DNA of 64,000 bases from Aulosira sp. FACHB-615 (GCF_014698045.1 NZ_JACJSE010000008.1:124001-188000), one strand, 5' to 3'. Counted from the stretch's first letter, positions 19,704 through 27,366 are shown. The notes: a model not told the origin generated them from the sequence alone. Numbers and translations are program-made.

Positions 19704-19724
19704 GTGAGTGGTGAGTGGTGAGTG
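19704..19724 (+). repeat. tandem heptamer repeat (GTGAGTG x3)
   Basis: Three perfect copies of GTGAGTG are followed by related degenerate units and by CCCTACTCCC-type heptamers up to about 19795. Such short tandem repeats are typical of heterocystous cyanobacterial intergenic DNA. Confidence 0.8.
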
Positions 19725-19792
19725 GTGAACAGTGAGTAGTGAATAGTGAAATTGCATCCCCTACTCCCTACTCCCAATTCCCCACTCCCTAT

Positions 19793-20398
19793 TCAGTTGT
19801 ATCCACGCCAAACGCCGACAAGAGAACCTTGCACCTGTACCTGCATTGCCGAAACTTCAATCGGGCTATACTTTTGGTTAGCAGGTTGGAGAGTAACGCG
19901 ATCGCCATTGCGGTAAAAACGTTTTAATGTATTACCGTAACCATCCACCCTTGCTGCCACAATTGTGCCATTTTTTAACTGATCTGGTTCTAGAACAGGC
20001 CTTAAAAATACCACATCACCATCAGCAATTAAATCTTCAATCATACTGTCGCCTGTTACCCGCAAAGCATAGGTTTGTGGCGGTAAAGCAAAGTTGCCAA
20101 AATCTAAATAATCGGCAGCCTCAGTGTAAGGTTCAATTAAACCACCAGCCGCAATATTACCTAAAATTGGTACACCTTGCTTGGCTGGATGTAAAATCCG
20201 AATTGTGCGAGCTTTACCTTCAGTCCATTCAATGTAGCCTTTATTTCTTAAATGTTCTAAGCGGCTTTGAATTGGTGCTGGCGACTTTAAATTCATCGCT
20301 TGCATCATTTGGCGAATTGAAGGAGAATGTTGGTGAAGTCGGATATATTCTGCCAACCATTCATATAATTCTTGTTGCGCTTCTGTTAGTCGTTCCAT
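19793..20398 (-). CDS. lexA: LexA repressor
   Basis: LexA represses SOS genes and is inactivated by RecA-stimulated self-cleavage. The ATG at 20398 gives 201 residues: a winged helix-turn-helix (1-68) and an S24 peptidase domain. The cleavage bond Ala84-Gly85 (NIAAGGLIEP) is present, as are the catalytic Ser118 in GDSM and Lys159 in NTLKRF, so autocleavage should work. This differs from some unicellular cyanobacterial LexA proteins that lost these residues. A matching SOS box lies 33 bp upstream. Confidence 0.95.
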   Translation of the reverse strand: MERLTEAQQELYEWLAEYIRLHQHSPSIRQMMQAMNLKSPAPIQSRLEHLRNKGYIEWTEGKARTIRILHPAKQGVPILGNIAAGGLIEPYTEAADYLDFGNFALPPQTYALRVTGDSMIEDLIADGDVVFLRPVLEPDQLKNGTIVAARVDGYGNTLKRFYRNGDRVTLQPANQKYSPIEVSAMQVQVQGSLVGVWRGYN

Positions 20399-20430
20399 AA
20401 TAATTATTGCCAGTAAATACAAATGTCCCT

Positions 20431-20444
20431 AGAACATTAGTACT
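20431..20444 (-). promoter_or_regulatory. cyanobacterial LexA (SOS) box upstream of lexA
   Basis: The minus-strand sequence AGTACTAATGTTCT matches the consensus RGTACNNNDGTWCB reported for cyanobacterial LexA at every position. It sits 33 bp upstream of the lexA start codon, consistent with autorepression. Confidence 0.85.
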
Positions 20445-20479
20445 ACAAAAAATTCCAGATAACAAGATGAAATAAAAAA

Positions 20480-20524
20480 ATAAAAGGCAAAAGAAAGAAA
20501 AAGTTTACTTCTTTTGCCTTTTAT
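20480..20524 (-). terminator. rho-independent-type terminator of argF
   Basis: ATAAAAGGCAAAAGAA (20480-20495) and TTCTTTTGCCTTTTAT (20509-20524) are perfect 16-bp complements around a 13-base loop. On the minus strand the second arm runs into a T tract, just after the argF stop. Confidence 0.85.
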
Positions 20525-20542
20525 CTTTTTAATTTTTCCTGT

Positions 20543-21463
20543 TCACTCAGCCCCCAAAATACTAGCCAGTAAGGCTTTTTGTGCATGGAGACGATTTTCG
20601 GCCTGATCCCAAACTCGTGAGTGTGAACCTTCAATTACTTCTTCGGTAATTTCTTCACCGCGATGGGCTGGTAAACAATGTAAAACAATTGCATCTTGAT
20701 CAGCCAAACTCAGCAATTGTTCCGAAATTTGATAAGGTTGAAAAATTGGCATTCGGTCATCAGCTTCTTGTTCTTGACCCATACTTGCCCAAACATCAGT
20801 ATAAAGTACAGAAGCATCCTTAGCGGCTAATTCTGGGTCATGAGTCAGCAGAACTTCTGTTTTACCAGATGCGATCGCCCTTGCTTGTTCTACAATTTTG
20901 GCATCAGGTTCAAATCCTTTAGGAGTAGCAACCCTGACATTCATCCCCGCCAACGCACAACCCAGCAACAAAGAATTTGCCACATTATTGCCATCACCCA
21001 CATAAGTCAAAGTTAAACCAGCCAAATTCCCAAAACATTCTTGAATTGTCAATAAATCAGCCAATATCTGACAAGGATGTTCCGCATCAGTCAAAGCATT
21101 AATTACCGGAATTTTGGCATAGTTAGCGAAAATTTCTAAATCTTCCTGGGCAAAAGTCCGAATTGCCAAAACATCTAAATATCGATCTAACACCCGTGCT
21201 GTATCTTGAATCGGTTCACCGCGACTCACTTGGGTAACATTAGGATGAAGATCAATTACCTGTCCACCCAATTGGTACATCGCCACGGTAAAACTCACCC
21301 GCGTGCGAGTCGAAGCCTTAGAAAACAACAAACCCAACACCTTATTACAGCGCAACTTTAGCTGTTGAGATTTTAATTGCCCAGCCAATTCCAGAATTTC
21401 TTGAAGTTCCGTTGGACTGAAGTCCGCCAGACTTAATATATCTCGCCCGATTAACACTGCCAT
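20543..21463 (-). CDS. argF: ornithine carbamoyltransferase
   Basis: The enzyme makes citrulline from ornithine and carbamoyl phosphate in arginine synthesis. It shows the carbamoyl-phosphate motif SKASTRTRVSF, the HPCQILADL motif, the ornithine-binding DVWASMGQ and the catalytic loop LHCLPAHRGEE. I chose the ATG at 21463 (MAVLIGRDILSLADFS), which matches the usual family N-terminus and gives 306 residues. A start at 21514 would add 17 atypical residues. Confidence 0.96.
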   Translation of the reverse strand: MAVLIGRDILSLADFSPTELQEILELAGQLKSQQLKLRCNKVLGLLFSKASTRTRVSFTVAMYQLGGQVIDLHPNVTQVSRGEPIQDTARVLDRYLDVLAIRTFAQEDLEIFANYAKIPVINALTDAEHPCQILADLLTIQECFGNLAGLTLTYVGDGNNVANSLLLGCALAGMNVRVATPKGFEPDAKIVEQARAIASGKTEVLLTHDPELAAKDASVLYTDVWASMGQEQEADDRMPIFQPYQISEQLLSLADQDAIVLHCLPAHRGEEITEEVIEGSHSRVWDQAENRLHAQKALLASILGAE

Positions 21464-21700
21464 GTTTTTGATCTGTAAAGAACAATTATCTATTTCTTTA
21501 CCTAGCCGTGTCAAAAAAAATACAGTTAAACACTGTATTCAATCTTTTTGCGTCCAGCCCAGGATTTTGAGTTAGCTTTTGCTATGAATATTAATTTATC
21601 AACTTTATCGACCCATCAAATCAAGGATTTTTTTGCAGCTTCCTCTAGACAACCATTAAGCTTGTGCTATAATTAGAAATCGGTGATGCCTAATTACAAC

Positions 21701-21772
21701 GCCAGCATAGCACAGTGGTAGTGCATCCGACTTGTAATCGGAAGGTCGCAGGTTCAAATCCAGCTGCTGGCT
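21701..21772 (+). tRNA. tRNA-Thr (UGU anticodon)
   Basis: The acceptor arms GCCAGCA and TGCTGGC pair fully. The D arm is GCAC/GTGC, and the anticodon arm TCCGA-CTTGTAA-TCGGA carries TGT. The T arm is GCAGG-TTCAAAT-CCAGC, with an A-A mismatch at 51-63. CCA is not encoded, and T is the discriminator. The phage integrase begins 150 bp downstream, so the 3' half is the likely attachment site. Confidence 0.93.
21751..21772 (+). other. putative attL core (3' end of tRNA-Thr)
   Basis: Phages with tyrosine integrases commonly cross over in a tRNA T arm or acceptor arm and rebuild the 3' end. The integrase directly follows this tRNA. The matching attR would lie beyond the right edge, so the core cannot be delimited here. 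Confidence 0.4.
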
Positions 21773-21921
21773 TTTACCAAAATATCAATACTTTCAAGAG
21801 CCGGAGCCAGTTTTCGGCTCTTTTGCTTGTTGCGGATGTAGCGATTTAGCATAACAATATTGTACTGAATTATCCTAAATTATGCTCAAATACAGAAAGT
21901 ATTTAGCTCAGGTTTAGCACA

Positions 21922-23004
21922 GTGAAATGGACAGTTGAAGCTGTAAACGATCGCCTAAAAGCAGGCAAGGTAGGAGTAAAAGTTGAGCAAAGGGGCGATC
22001 GCTTATCACTCCGTGCTACGTTTCCACCCAAACCAGGGAGCGACAAGGATAAACCATATCAGCAGTATTTAGCTTTGGGCATCTACGCAAACCCCGCCGG
22101 ACTGCAAAGGGCTGAGGCTGAGGCGAAAATAGTTGGGGGACTACTGGCTAGGGGTGAATTTGATTGGGGACGGTATTTGGGTGAAGAAAAGGAACCCATT
22201 CAAAACTGTGGGTATTGGGTAGAAAAATTCAAGCAAGAGTATTTCGCTGCCAACGGGGACGACGCGACCAAGCAGCAGACATGGAAGCGACATTACGAAG
22301 CTTGCTTTAATAAGTTGCCATTGAATGCAAATTTAACGCCGGAAATTTTAATCACCACTGCCATCAGCACCCCCGCTAACACCTGGACACGGCGGACAAT
22401 GTGCCAAAAACTTGAGCAGCTTGCTAAGTTTGCCCTTGTGAAGGTGGACTTGAAGAAATACCAAGGCGAGTATTCCAGTAGCAAGCAAATAATTCGCCAG
22501 CTACCTTCAGAGGATGAAATCGCGGCGGCGAGGGAGGCTATTACTCATCCTGAGTGGCAGTGGAGCTTTGGAGCGATCGCTTGCTACGGCTTGCGACCTC
22601 ATGAAATATTTTTTGCAACTATCAGCCCCGAACCACCGCACGCTTGCACAATCGATGATGGTAAAACTGGAGTTAGAATTGCATTTCCACTGCCACCGGG
22701 ATGGGCTAGTGATTGGCAGTTGTGGGAAAATAAAAAGCCCTCCAAAGTGAATGTGGAGGGTGTGACCTGGAAAGATTTAGGTAATAGGGTATACAAGGCT
22801 TTAAAGCGGTACAAGGTTAATTTTCCGACTTATGATTTACGTCACGCCTGGGCGATCCGCGCTGCCACTAAATATCAAATTCCTACAGCTGTCGCCGCCC
22901 AGTGGATGGGGCATAGTGTGATTGTGCATCTTCGGGAGTATCAAAGGCATATTACTCAGGGAGATCATCTGGAGATATACGAGCGGTTTACACAGGGTTC
23001 TTGA
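21922..23004 (+). CDS. tyrosine site-specific recombinase (XisA/XisC-like phage integrase)
   Basis: This 360-residue GTG-start protein has the N-terminal segment RLSLRATFPPKPGS, close in style to the Anabaena excisases XisA and XisC. The catalytic core shows the first Arg in CYGLRPHEIF (about residue 224), YDLRHAWAIR (about 303-312), where the first position of the usual HxxR box is Tyr, WMGHS, and the nucleophile Tyr in REYQRH (about 340). A Tyr at the HxxR His is, to my knowledge, also a trait of the heterocyst excisases. It lies next to tRNA-Thr and probably integrates and excises this prophage. Its TGA is part of a long palindrome that may end transcription. Confidence 0.92.
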   Translation: MKWTVEAVNDRLKAGKVGVKVEQRGDRLSLRATFPPKPGSDKDKPYQQYLALGIYANPAGLQRAEAEAKIVGGLLARGEFDWGRYLGEEKEPIQNCGYWVEKFKQEYFAANGDDATKQQTWKRHYEACFNKLPLNANLTPEILITTAISTPANTWTRRTMCQKLEQLAKFALVKVDLKKYQGEYSSSKQIIRQLPSEDEIAAAREAITHPEWQWSFGAIACYGLRPHEIFFATISPEPPHACTIDDGKTGVRIAFPLPPGWASDWQLWENKKPSKVNVEGVTWKDLGNRVYKALKRYKVNFPTYDLRHAWAIRAATKYQIPTAVAAQWMGHSVIVHLREYQRHITQGDHLEIYERFTQGS

Positions 23005-23020
23005 AAAGTTTTTCAAGAAC
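22997..23020. repeat. dispersed prophage palindrome, site 1 (24-bp form)
   Basis: The core is TGAAAAGTTTTTCA at 23002-23015, extended on both sides by GTTCT/AGAAC arms to 24 bp with one central mismatch. It overlaps the integrase stop codon and could also act as a terminator hairpin. Confidence 0.8.
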
Positions 23021-23064
23021 TAAAGTTTCAACTCAAAAATTTTAATTCGTCGCAAATTTTTGAA

Positions 23065-23379
23065 TCATTTCTTCTTGTTTCCGTAGTGCTTATCCACTCT
23101 ATCCTGGGAGAAAAACTCGCTAAGTGAAGGCGGGTTTGGCTTTTGCTGCATCTTTTCTATTATCTCCTCAAGCAGCGCCATTCTGCGCTCTAGCTCTTCG
23201 ATACGCTGTTCAGCTACTGTTTTAGGAGCATCAGGAGTCGGCAATTCAAGATAGGCGTAAACCGCTTCAATCATGATGTCGGTGCGTGTTTTACCAGTCT
23301 TTTTGGCATAGGCGTTGACGGCGTTCCATAGTTCCTGGGAAACTCGTCCCGATAAAAATGGCTTTCCAGAAGCCCCCAC
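23065..23379 (-). CDS. ribbon-helix-helix protein with C-terminal coiled coil
   Basis: The 104-residue GTG-start protein has an N-terminal SGRVSQELWNAVNAYAKKTG and then TRTDIMIEAVYAYLEL, matching the beta-alpha-alpha ribbon-helix-helix fold of CopG/Arc regulators. A leucine-rich coiled coil (RIEELERRMALLEEIIEKM) follows. It is the last gene of a leftward run facing the integrase tail to tail. A role as excisionase-like or partition-type DNA binder is possible. It has the same two-part plan as the protein at 26826. Confidence 0.65.
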   Translation of the reverse strand: MGASGKPFLSGRVSQELWNAVNAYAKKTGKTRTDIMIEAVYAYLELPTPDAPKTVAEQRIEELERRMALLEEIIEKMQQKPNPPSLSEFFSQDRVDKHYGNKKK

Positions 23380-24008
23380 TAGCCTACCCTCCTGAATTCA
23401 ACTACCCAAACCCAAACATTCTTCAAAAAAGACTCCGCACCATGAATCGACATCCAAAGCGATTCATAAGAAGCGATCGCACTCTTGTATTGATATTCGT
23501 TGTTGAGATAATCCCAATAAAGCCCATCTTCAAAAAGAACTCCTTCAGCGATCGCATCCTCCTCAGAAATATCCTGCAATCTCTCAACCCGCACATTTGC
23601 CACCTCAAGCCATAGTCGGCAAGCTTTCTTAGGCATGTGAATTGAAGGTTTCCAAGCCATATTGCACCCTTCTGGCACTTGCTTGCCACACTGATACATA
23701 TTATCGGCTTTGTATGCGAAACACTCATGGGTGTCTGAAAGCGCGGGTCGCCAAGTTTCTCTTACCCAAAGGCGATCGCCTTTGTAGCCATAAGGACTTT
23801 TTAGCTTAATGGAATCTCCATCGCCATTAGTGCGATAGAAGCAAGTTCCGTCTGGTTTTAACTTAATTCCATATATTCCCGCCTGCCCATCAGCCGCAAC
23901 AGTCGGGAAGTGTGGCTGAGGCTTAACAATGCGCCGTGTTTGAGTTTTTCTTTCTTCAAGTATCGCCAAAACCATTGGCGTACTGGATAGGATTGGCATT
24001 TCTTTCAC
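23379..24008 (-). CDS. ASCH-like phage protein
   Basis: The 209-residue protein matches the pattern of ASCH-related phage proteins: STPMVLAILEERKTQTRRIVKPQ at the N-terminus (RNA/nucleotide-contacting Arg-rich segment), GDRLWVRETW in the middle, then RLWLEVANVRVERLQDISE and a C-terminal NVWVWVVEFRRV. The biochemical function of this group is unknown, although RNA or modified-nucleotide binding has been proposed for ASCH folds. It overlaps the Rad52-like gene by four bases, so they are translated together. Confidence 0.7.
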   Translation of the reverse strand: MKEMPILSSTPMVLAILEERKTQTRRIVKPQPHFPTVAADGQAGIYGIKLKPDGTCFYRTNGDGDSIKLKSPYGYKGDRLWVRETWRPALSDTHECFAYKADNMYQCGKQVPEGCNMAWKPSIHMPKKACRLWLEVANVRVERLQDISEEDAIAEGVLFEDGLYWDYLNNEYQYKSAIASYESLWMSIHGAESFLKNVWVWVVEFRRVG

Positions 24009-24766
24009 TTGGACACCACCTCCCGACTAGTCTTCAAATACTCCAAAAACTCTTGCAACTGACGCTCATTCAACTGCTGCCTAGACTTCACGCTGAACAG
24101 TTCAGACAATAAACTCTTAGCCTGTTCAAGTGAAATACCTTTGCGCTTCATCACTGATTCAATCTCGGCATTAAGTAGGTTGCGATCTGGTTGTCCAGCA
24201 AGCGTAGCAAGCGTTGGCAGTATTCCGGCTTCTTTTTTAGCTGGCATTTGGGGACGCGGCTGCATCATCCCAGTGGCAATTTTGTACTGTTTGATGAGCA
24301 ACTGCAACTCTCGATTCATCTCATCAGATAGCTGGGTTCTATTATCCCAGAGGTATTGAATTGTGAATTGCTGATCATCCAGGTATCGTCCCACTCCCCA
24401 GTTTTCGGCCGCATTTTTTAATCCTTCAGCCGACAGCCTATCGGGCGCTGAACCTCTGGTCATTTCTTTATTATTTTTACTGAGCATTGAAAGAGGTACA
24501 GATGCGATCGCTTCTTTTCTAATACCAAGAATTGTGATAGCGCATCTACAAGTAGCTTCATTGCCCAAATACTGTATTTCTGAATAATCGCTCATCCAAT
24601 CTGGGGCAACTTCATCAAGTCTGTCTCTGATGGTTTGCCAACGCAGAAATACCCATTTTTTATCCGTCCCTGGCAAGTCTCGCACTTCGTGAAGCTGTGG
24701 AGGAAGAGGCTTTTTTAATTCGATTTGAATGCGGCGCAGTTCGTCGCGGATTTCTGGAGTAATCAT
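24005..24766 (-). CDS. Rad52/Rad22-like single-strand annealing protein
   Basis: The 253-residue protein shows the conserved core of phage Rad52-type recombinases: a start ELKKPLPPQ with KWVFLRWQTIRDRLDEVAPDW, a central CRCAITILGI strand and LSAEGLKNAAENWGVGRYL, equivalent to the ALKRAAE-FGIGRYL box. These proteins anneal complementary single strands during phage replication and repair. The C-terminal part (IESVMKRKGISLEQAKSLLSE) looks like a small helical accessory domain. ATGA overlaps link it to genes on both sides. Confidence 0.8.
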   Translation of the reverse strand: MITPEIRDELRRIQIELKKPLPPQLHEVRDLPGTDKKWVFLRWQTIRDRLDEVAPDWMSDYSEIQYLGNEATCRCAITILGIRKEAIASVPLSMLSKNNKEMTRGSAPDRLSAEGLKNAAENWGVGRYLDDQQFTIQYLWDNRTQLSDEMNRELQLLIKQYKIATGMMQPRPQMPAKKEAGILPTLATLAGQPDRNLLNAEIESVMKRKGISLEQAKSLLSELFSVKSRQQLNERQLQEFLEYLKTSREVVSK

Positions 24767-25335
24767 TTTGCAACCTCATCTACACATCCCATCGCATCAC
24801 CCAACAAGCAAACCACATCTTTTAGAAAAGTTTTCATCTCCTTTGGATCGCAGTATTTTTCGCACAACCGCTTCCACAAATCCGACTCTGAAATTGCGCC
24901 AATTTCCGCGCAACAACGTCCGAGAGTCTTTCGGATATTGTTGACTTCTTCTAGATCAATAACCGGATTTTCTGCTCTGATTTTCCCTAGTTCAATTAGT
25001 AATGCGTTCAAGAAGTCGTCGGACTCATAGTATCTGTCGCCTAGCGTGTGTCCACAGTTGTCAATAGTGAACCTATCACTTCCATGCCTGTAAATAGTGA
25101 TCGCCTCGTTGTAAAAGGTAAATTCTGCCCAAGCCGATTGATTGTAAACTGCCTTTATTTCAACCCCTAATTCCTGCTGAATTTCGAGCGGGATTGCTTT
25201 ATCAAGAAACAGTCTAAATTCAGCGATCGCATTTTCTACCCACCGCTTTTCTTCCGCTTCCTTTGCCTCTTTTTGAGCTTTTAATTCGGCTTGGTATTTG
25301 CTGTAGGCATTGGTGATTAATTCGTCTAAGTTCAT
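24763..25335 (-). CDS. hypothetical protein of the recombination operon
   Basis: This 190-residue protein has a charged N-terminal helix (AELKAQKEAKEAEEKRW) and then a mixed domain with FTFYNEAITIYRHG and FTIDNCGHTLGDRYY. I do not recognise it. It leads a four-gene ATGA-coupled leftward operon with the Rad52-like and ASCH-like genes, so a supporting role in DNA processing is the best context guess. Confidence 0.6.
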   Translation of the reverse strand: MNLDELITNAYSKYQAELKAQKEAKEAEEKRWVENAIAEFRLFLDKAIPLEIQQELGVEIKAVYNQSAWAEFTFYNEAITIYRHGSDRFTIDNCGHTLGDRYYESDDFLNALLIELGKIRAENPVIDLEEVNNIRKTLGRCCAEIGAISESDLWKRLCEKYCDPKEMKTFLKDVVCLLGDAMGCVDEVAK

Positions 25336-25393
25336 GATTTTTTACCTTGTTGATTACTTTGGATTTTAGGGAGGATGTACCTCCCTTTTTTAG

Positions 25394-25651
25394 TTACTTA
25401 GCTAGACTCTGTTGCTGCTCAATTTTCTTACACACAGCCGCATCACCCAACATGCCTGGAACTTTCTTTTTACAATCTGGCTTGTGTCCGCTCGTGGGTG
25501 GTTTACCAGTCCAGCGTCGGGGAGTAGATTGGCAAGTTGGCGAACGCCGATCACATCCCCGAAACCCTCTAGGTTGAGCTAGTGCAGATTCATGGATGTT
25601 TGCGGACAGGATGAACAGAGAAACAACGATTGGCGGGTTATACTTCAGCAT
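25394..25651 (-). CDS. small secreted Cys-rich protein
   Basis: The 85-residue protein has a signal peptide (IVVSLFILSANIHESALAQ, cut after ALA or AQ). A Pro/Arg/Lys-rich mature part follows with four Cys. Function unknown. It overlaps the next small secreted protein gene upstream, suggesting a pair. Confidence 0.5.
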   Translation of the reverse strand: MLKYNPPIVVSLFILSANIHESALAQPRGFRGCDRRSPTCQSTPRRWTGKPPTSGHKPDCKKKVPGMLGDAAVCKKIEQQQSLAK

Positions 25652-25862
25652 ATATGTATGGAAAAATTTTGGTTGGAATGTTAGCGGCGTAGATGTGAGC
25701 GCCGCTTTTTTGTGCGCTATTTACGGGTTTTTGTATAAGTCCTGGCTCAGTCTGTTTTGGCTTGCCTTTTGGAGGTGGTTGCTTGCGCTCTTCGGCATAG
25801 CTGGGCATGACAAAAAGAAGCACTATCAGCAGCGCATATATGGTATTCTTCATGATGTTCAT
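25638..25862 (-). CDS. small secreted protein
   Basis: The 74-residue protein has a strong signal peptide (MKNTIYALLIVLLFVMPSYA-E) and a short Pro/Lys-rich mature region. The real start may be the third codon. It is unusual for a prophage to carry two overlapping exported mini-proteins. Function unknown. Confidence 0.5.
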   Translation of the reverse strand: MNIMKNTIYALLIVLLFVMPSYAEERKQPPPKGKPKQTEPGLIQKPVNSAQKSGAHIYAANIPTKIFPYIYAEV

Positions 25863-25927
25863 TTCTTAGGTGGACAAGCGATCGCACTAGATGTCCAGTC
25901 GAGGAGCGATCGCTTTTGATTCGGCAC

Positions 25928-26557
25928 TTAATATCTATCCCAAGCTTCTTCATGCTCTTTTTCAAGCTGGACAATTACCTCGTCAGGTAGGGGGGTAATC
26001 ACAGCACCTTCGATTTGATTTGCAGAGAAATCCATCCTTAAATTCGCTAATACCTGTTCCTTTGTTTGTAGCCACCGAAAGTTACACACCCCGCACCATC
26101 CAGTTATTGTTACTTGGTAGCCATAGTCTTTTTTCATCTGTTCTTGCTTGTACTCTTGAAGCGATTCGTATAGGTTGGCTACCGCTTCTTGCGGTGTGGC
26201 GAATTTGGTAAAGCTTAAGGCGTGAACCCAGAAACAATCCCAGCCCATAGAGATTTCACCCAACCTGTTGTTGCCATCGCAAACATCCCAAACAACGGCA
26301 TACTCGCCACCGACTTTTACGCATTTTAAGAGGAAGTTGTCAATAAAATGCACATCGCCAATGGCTGGTAAATTGGCGGGTTGTTGTGCTTCTTCTAATT
26401 CTGCTGGTGCAACTAGTTGGGGTTGTTTAGCGAGTATGTCGTTAATACAATCTTTTTTGCTGCGACGATGAGCAATACAAAGTTTGTCGCACGCTTCCCA
26501 TAATTGAGTTCTTGAAAAGTTTTGCAGGATGTCGCGGGAATATACTTGTTGTGTCAT
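25928..26557 (-). CDS. hypothetical protein with SAP-like N-terminus
   Basis: The 209-residue protein begins with a segment resembling a SAP-type DNA-binding helix pair (FSRTQLWEACDKLCIAHRRS, then KKDCINDILAKQ). An unfamiliar domain follows with FLLKCVKVGGEYAVVWDVC and a Trp/Cys-rich GWCGVCNFRWLQTKEQV. It is the first gene leftward from the control region at 26.6-26.8 kb. Function unknown. Confidence 0.55.
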   Translation of the reverse strand: MTQQVYSRDILQNFSRTQLWEACDKLCIAHRRSKKDCINDILAKQPQLVAPAELEEAQQPANLPAIGDVHFIDNFLLKCVKVGGEYAVVWDVCDGNNRLGEISMGWDCFWVHALSFTKFATPQEAVANLYESLQEYKQEQMKKDYGYQVTITGWCGVCNFRWLQTKEQVLANLRMDFSANQIEGAVITPLPDEVIVQLEKEHEEAWDRY

Positions 26558-26671
26558 GATTTTAGATAACCTTTTTTGGTTGGTAAGCGATCGCTGACTT
26601 CTTGGCAGAGGGGCGATCGCTTTTTAATTTGCGGTGGTGGTTCGCTTGCTTTATGTGTCTAATGTATTTCA

Positions 26672-26760
26672 TTGCGTCGCAAAATGTCAAGGTTGCAACG
26701 CACATCTTTTCTTTGTATGGTGGGAAGAACTATAATTCAGAGATATGGATTGCAACGCAA
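26672..26760. promoter_or_regulatory. operator-like repeats around a TATAAT promoter
   Basis: TTGCGTCGCAA (26672-26682), TTGCAACGCA (26693-26702) and TTGCAACGCAA (26750-26760) are versions of one motif in both orientations. TATAAT lies at 26731-26736, between the second and third copies. The region separates the leftward gene at 26557 from the rightward ribbon-helix-helix gene at 26826, which is the obvious candidate binder. Confidence 0.65.
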
Positions 26761-26825
26761 TACGGCGATACATAAAGCCAGTAAGCCAGCAATACAGCAT
26801 GACGGCAATACAGAACAGGTGAAAC

Positions 26826-27068
26826 ATGGCACTAGACGCTCAAATTAACTTCCGAACCTCATCGGAAATAAAGGCAAAAATAGAAGAAATAGCGAGAGAC
26901 AAAAAAATCAGACCATCGCAATTGATCAACGAAATAGTTACGGATTTTCTAAAGCACCGAGATAGGGCAACTCAAGGCTCTCAGAAGATAGACCTAGAGA
27001 CGGTTTACGAAATGGTTGCCACCCAAGAAAAACGGATAGAAAAACTAGAAAAAAAATCAGCAGCCTGA
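26826..27068 (+). CDS. ribbon-helix-helix regulator with coiled coil
   Basis: The 80-residue protein starts LDAQINFRTSSEIKAKIEEI and continues ARDKKIRPSQLINEIVTDFL, the beta-alpha-alpha pattern of CopG-like repressors. A C-terminal coiled coil (TQEKRIEKLEKK) follows. It has its own promoter with three operator-like repeats and its own terminator, as expected of a self-regulated phage switch gene. Confidence 0.75.
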   Translation: MALDAQINFRTSSEIKAKIEEIARDKKIRPSQLINEIVTDFLKHRDRATQGSQKIDLETVYEMVATQEKRIEKLEKKSAA

Positions 27069-27128
27069 GAGATGAGAACGAAGCTCTCAGGCGAAAGCAC
27101 GATCGCGTTTTGCAAATCATGAAAGAAG

Positions 27129-27157
27129 ACCCGCCTCCGTCACAAGACAGGGCGGGT
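27129..27157 (+). terminator. terminator of the ribbon-helix-helix gene
   Basis: ACCCGCC (27129-27135) pairs with GGCGGGT (27151-27157) around a 15-base loop and is followed by TAAATTTTATT. Confidence 0.75.
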
Positions 27158-27175
27158 TAAATTTTATTAGGTATT

Positions 27176-27194
27176 GCGTCGCCTTTTGCGACGC
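27176..27194. terminator. second hairpin, GCGTCGC/GCGACGC
   Basis: A perfect 7-bp stem with a CTTTT loop is followed by TTTGT. It also contains TTGCGTCGC, the operator motif of 26672, so it may be a fourth operator instead. Confidence 0.5.
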
Positions 27195-27344
27195 TTTGTA
27201 TTACAATAACAGGCAAGCTCACTTTATGAAAAGTTGCTTGTCTGAACCTTGAAAATTAAATAACACCCCTGCCTGCACCGAAAGTCCGCAGAGGTGCTTA
27301 ATTTACTCAAGCGATCGCTTGTCATAAGTCGGACGGCGATCGCC

Positions 27345-27364
27345 TCCTGAAAAACTTTTCAGGA
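27345..27364. repeat. dispersed prophage palindrome, site 2
   Basis: The core TGAAAAACTTTTCA (27348-27361) is extended by TCC/GGA. It lies just past the stop of the leftward gene ending at 27367. Confidence 0.8.
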
Positions 27365-27366
27365 CG

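Noticed and set aside
19697..19795. CRISPR-like look of tandem repeats
   Set aside because: Units are 7 bp, contiguous and without spacers. No CRISPR array or cas gene is seen in the window.
25596..25919. 107-residue plus-strand frame over the two secreted-protein genes
   Set aside because: The opposite strand has two good signal peptides. This frame looks like a shadow with Trp/Phe-rich text.
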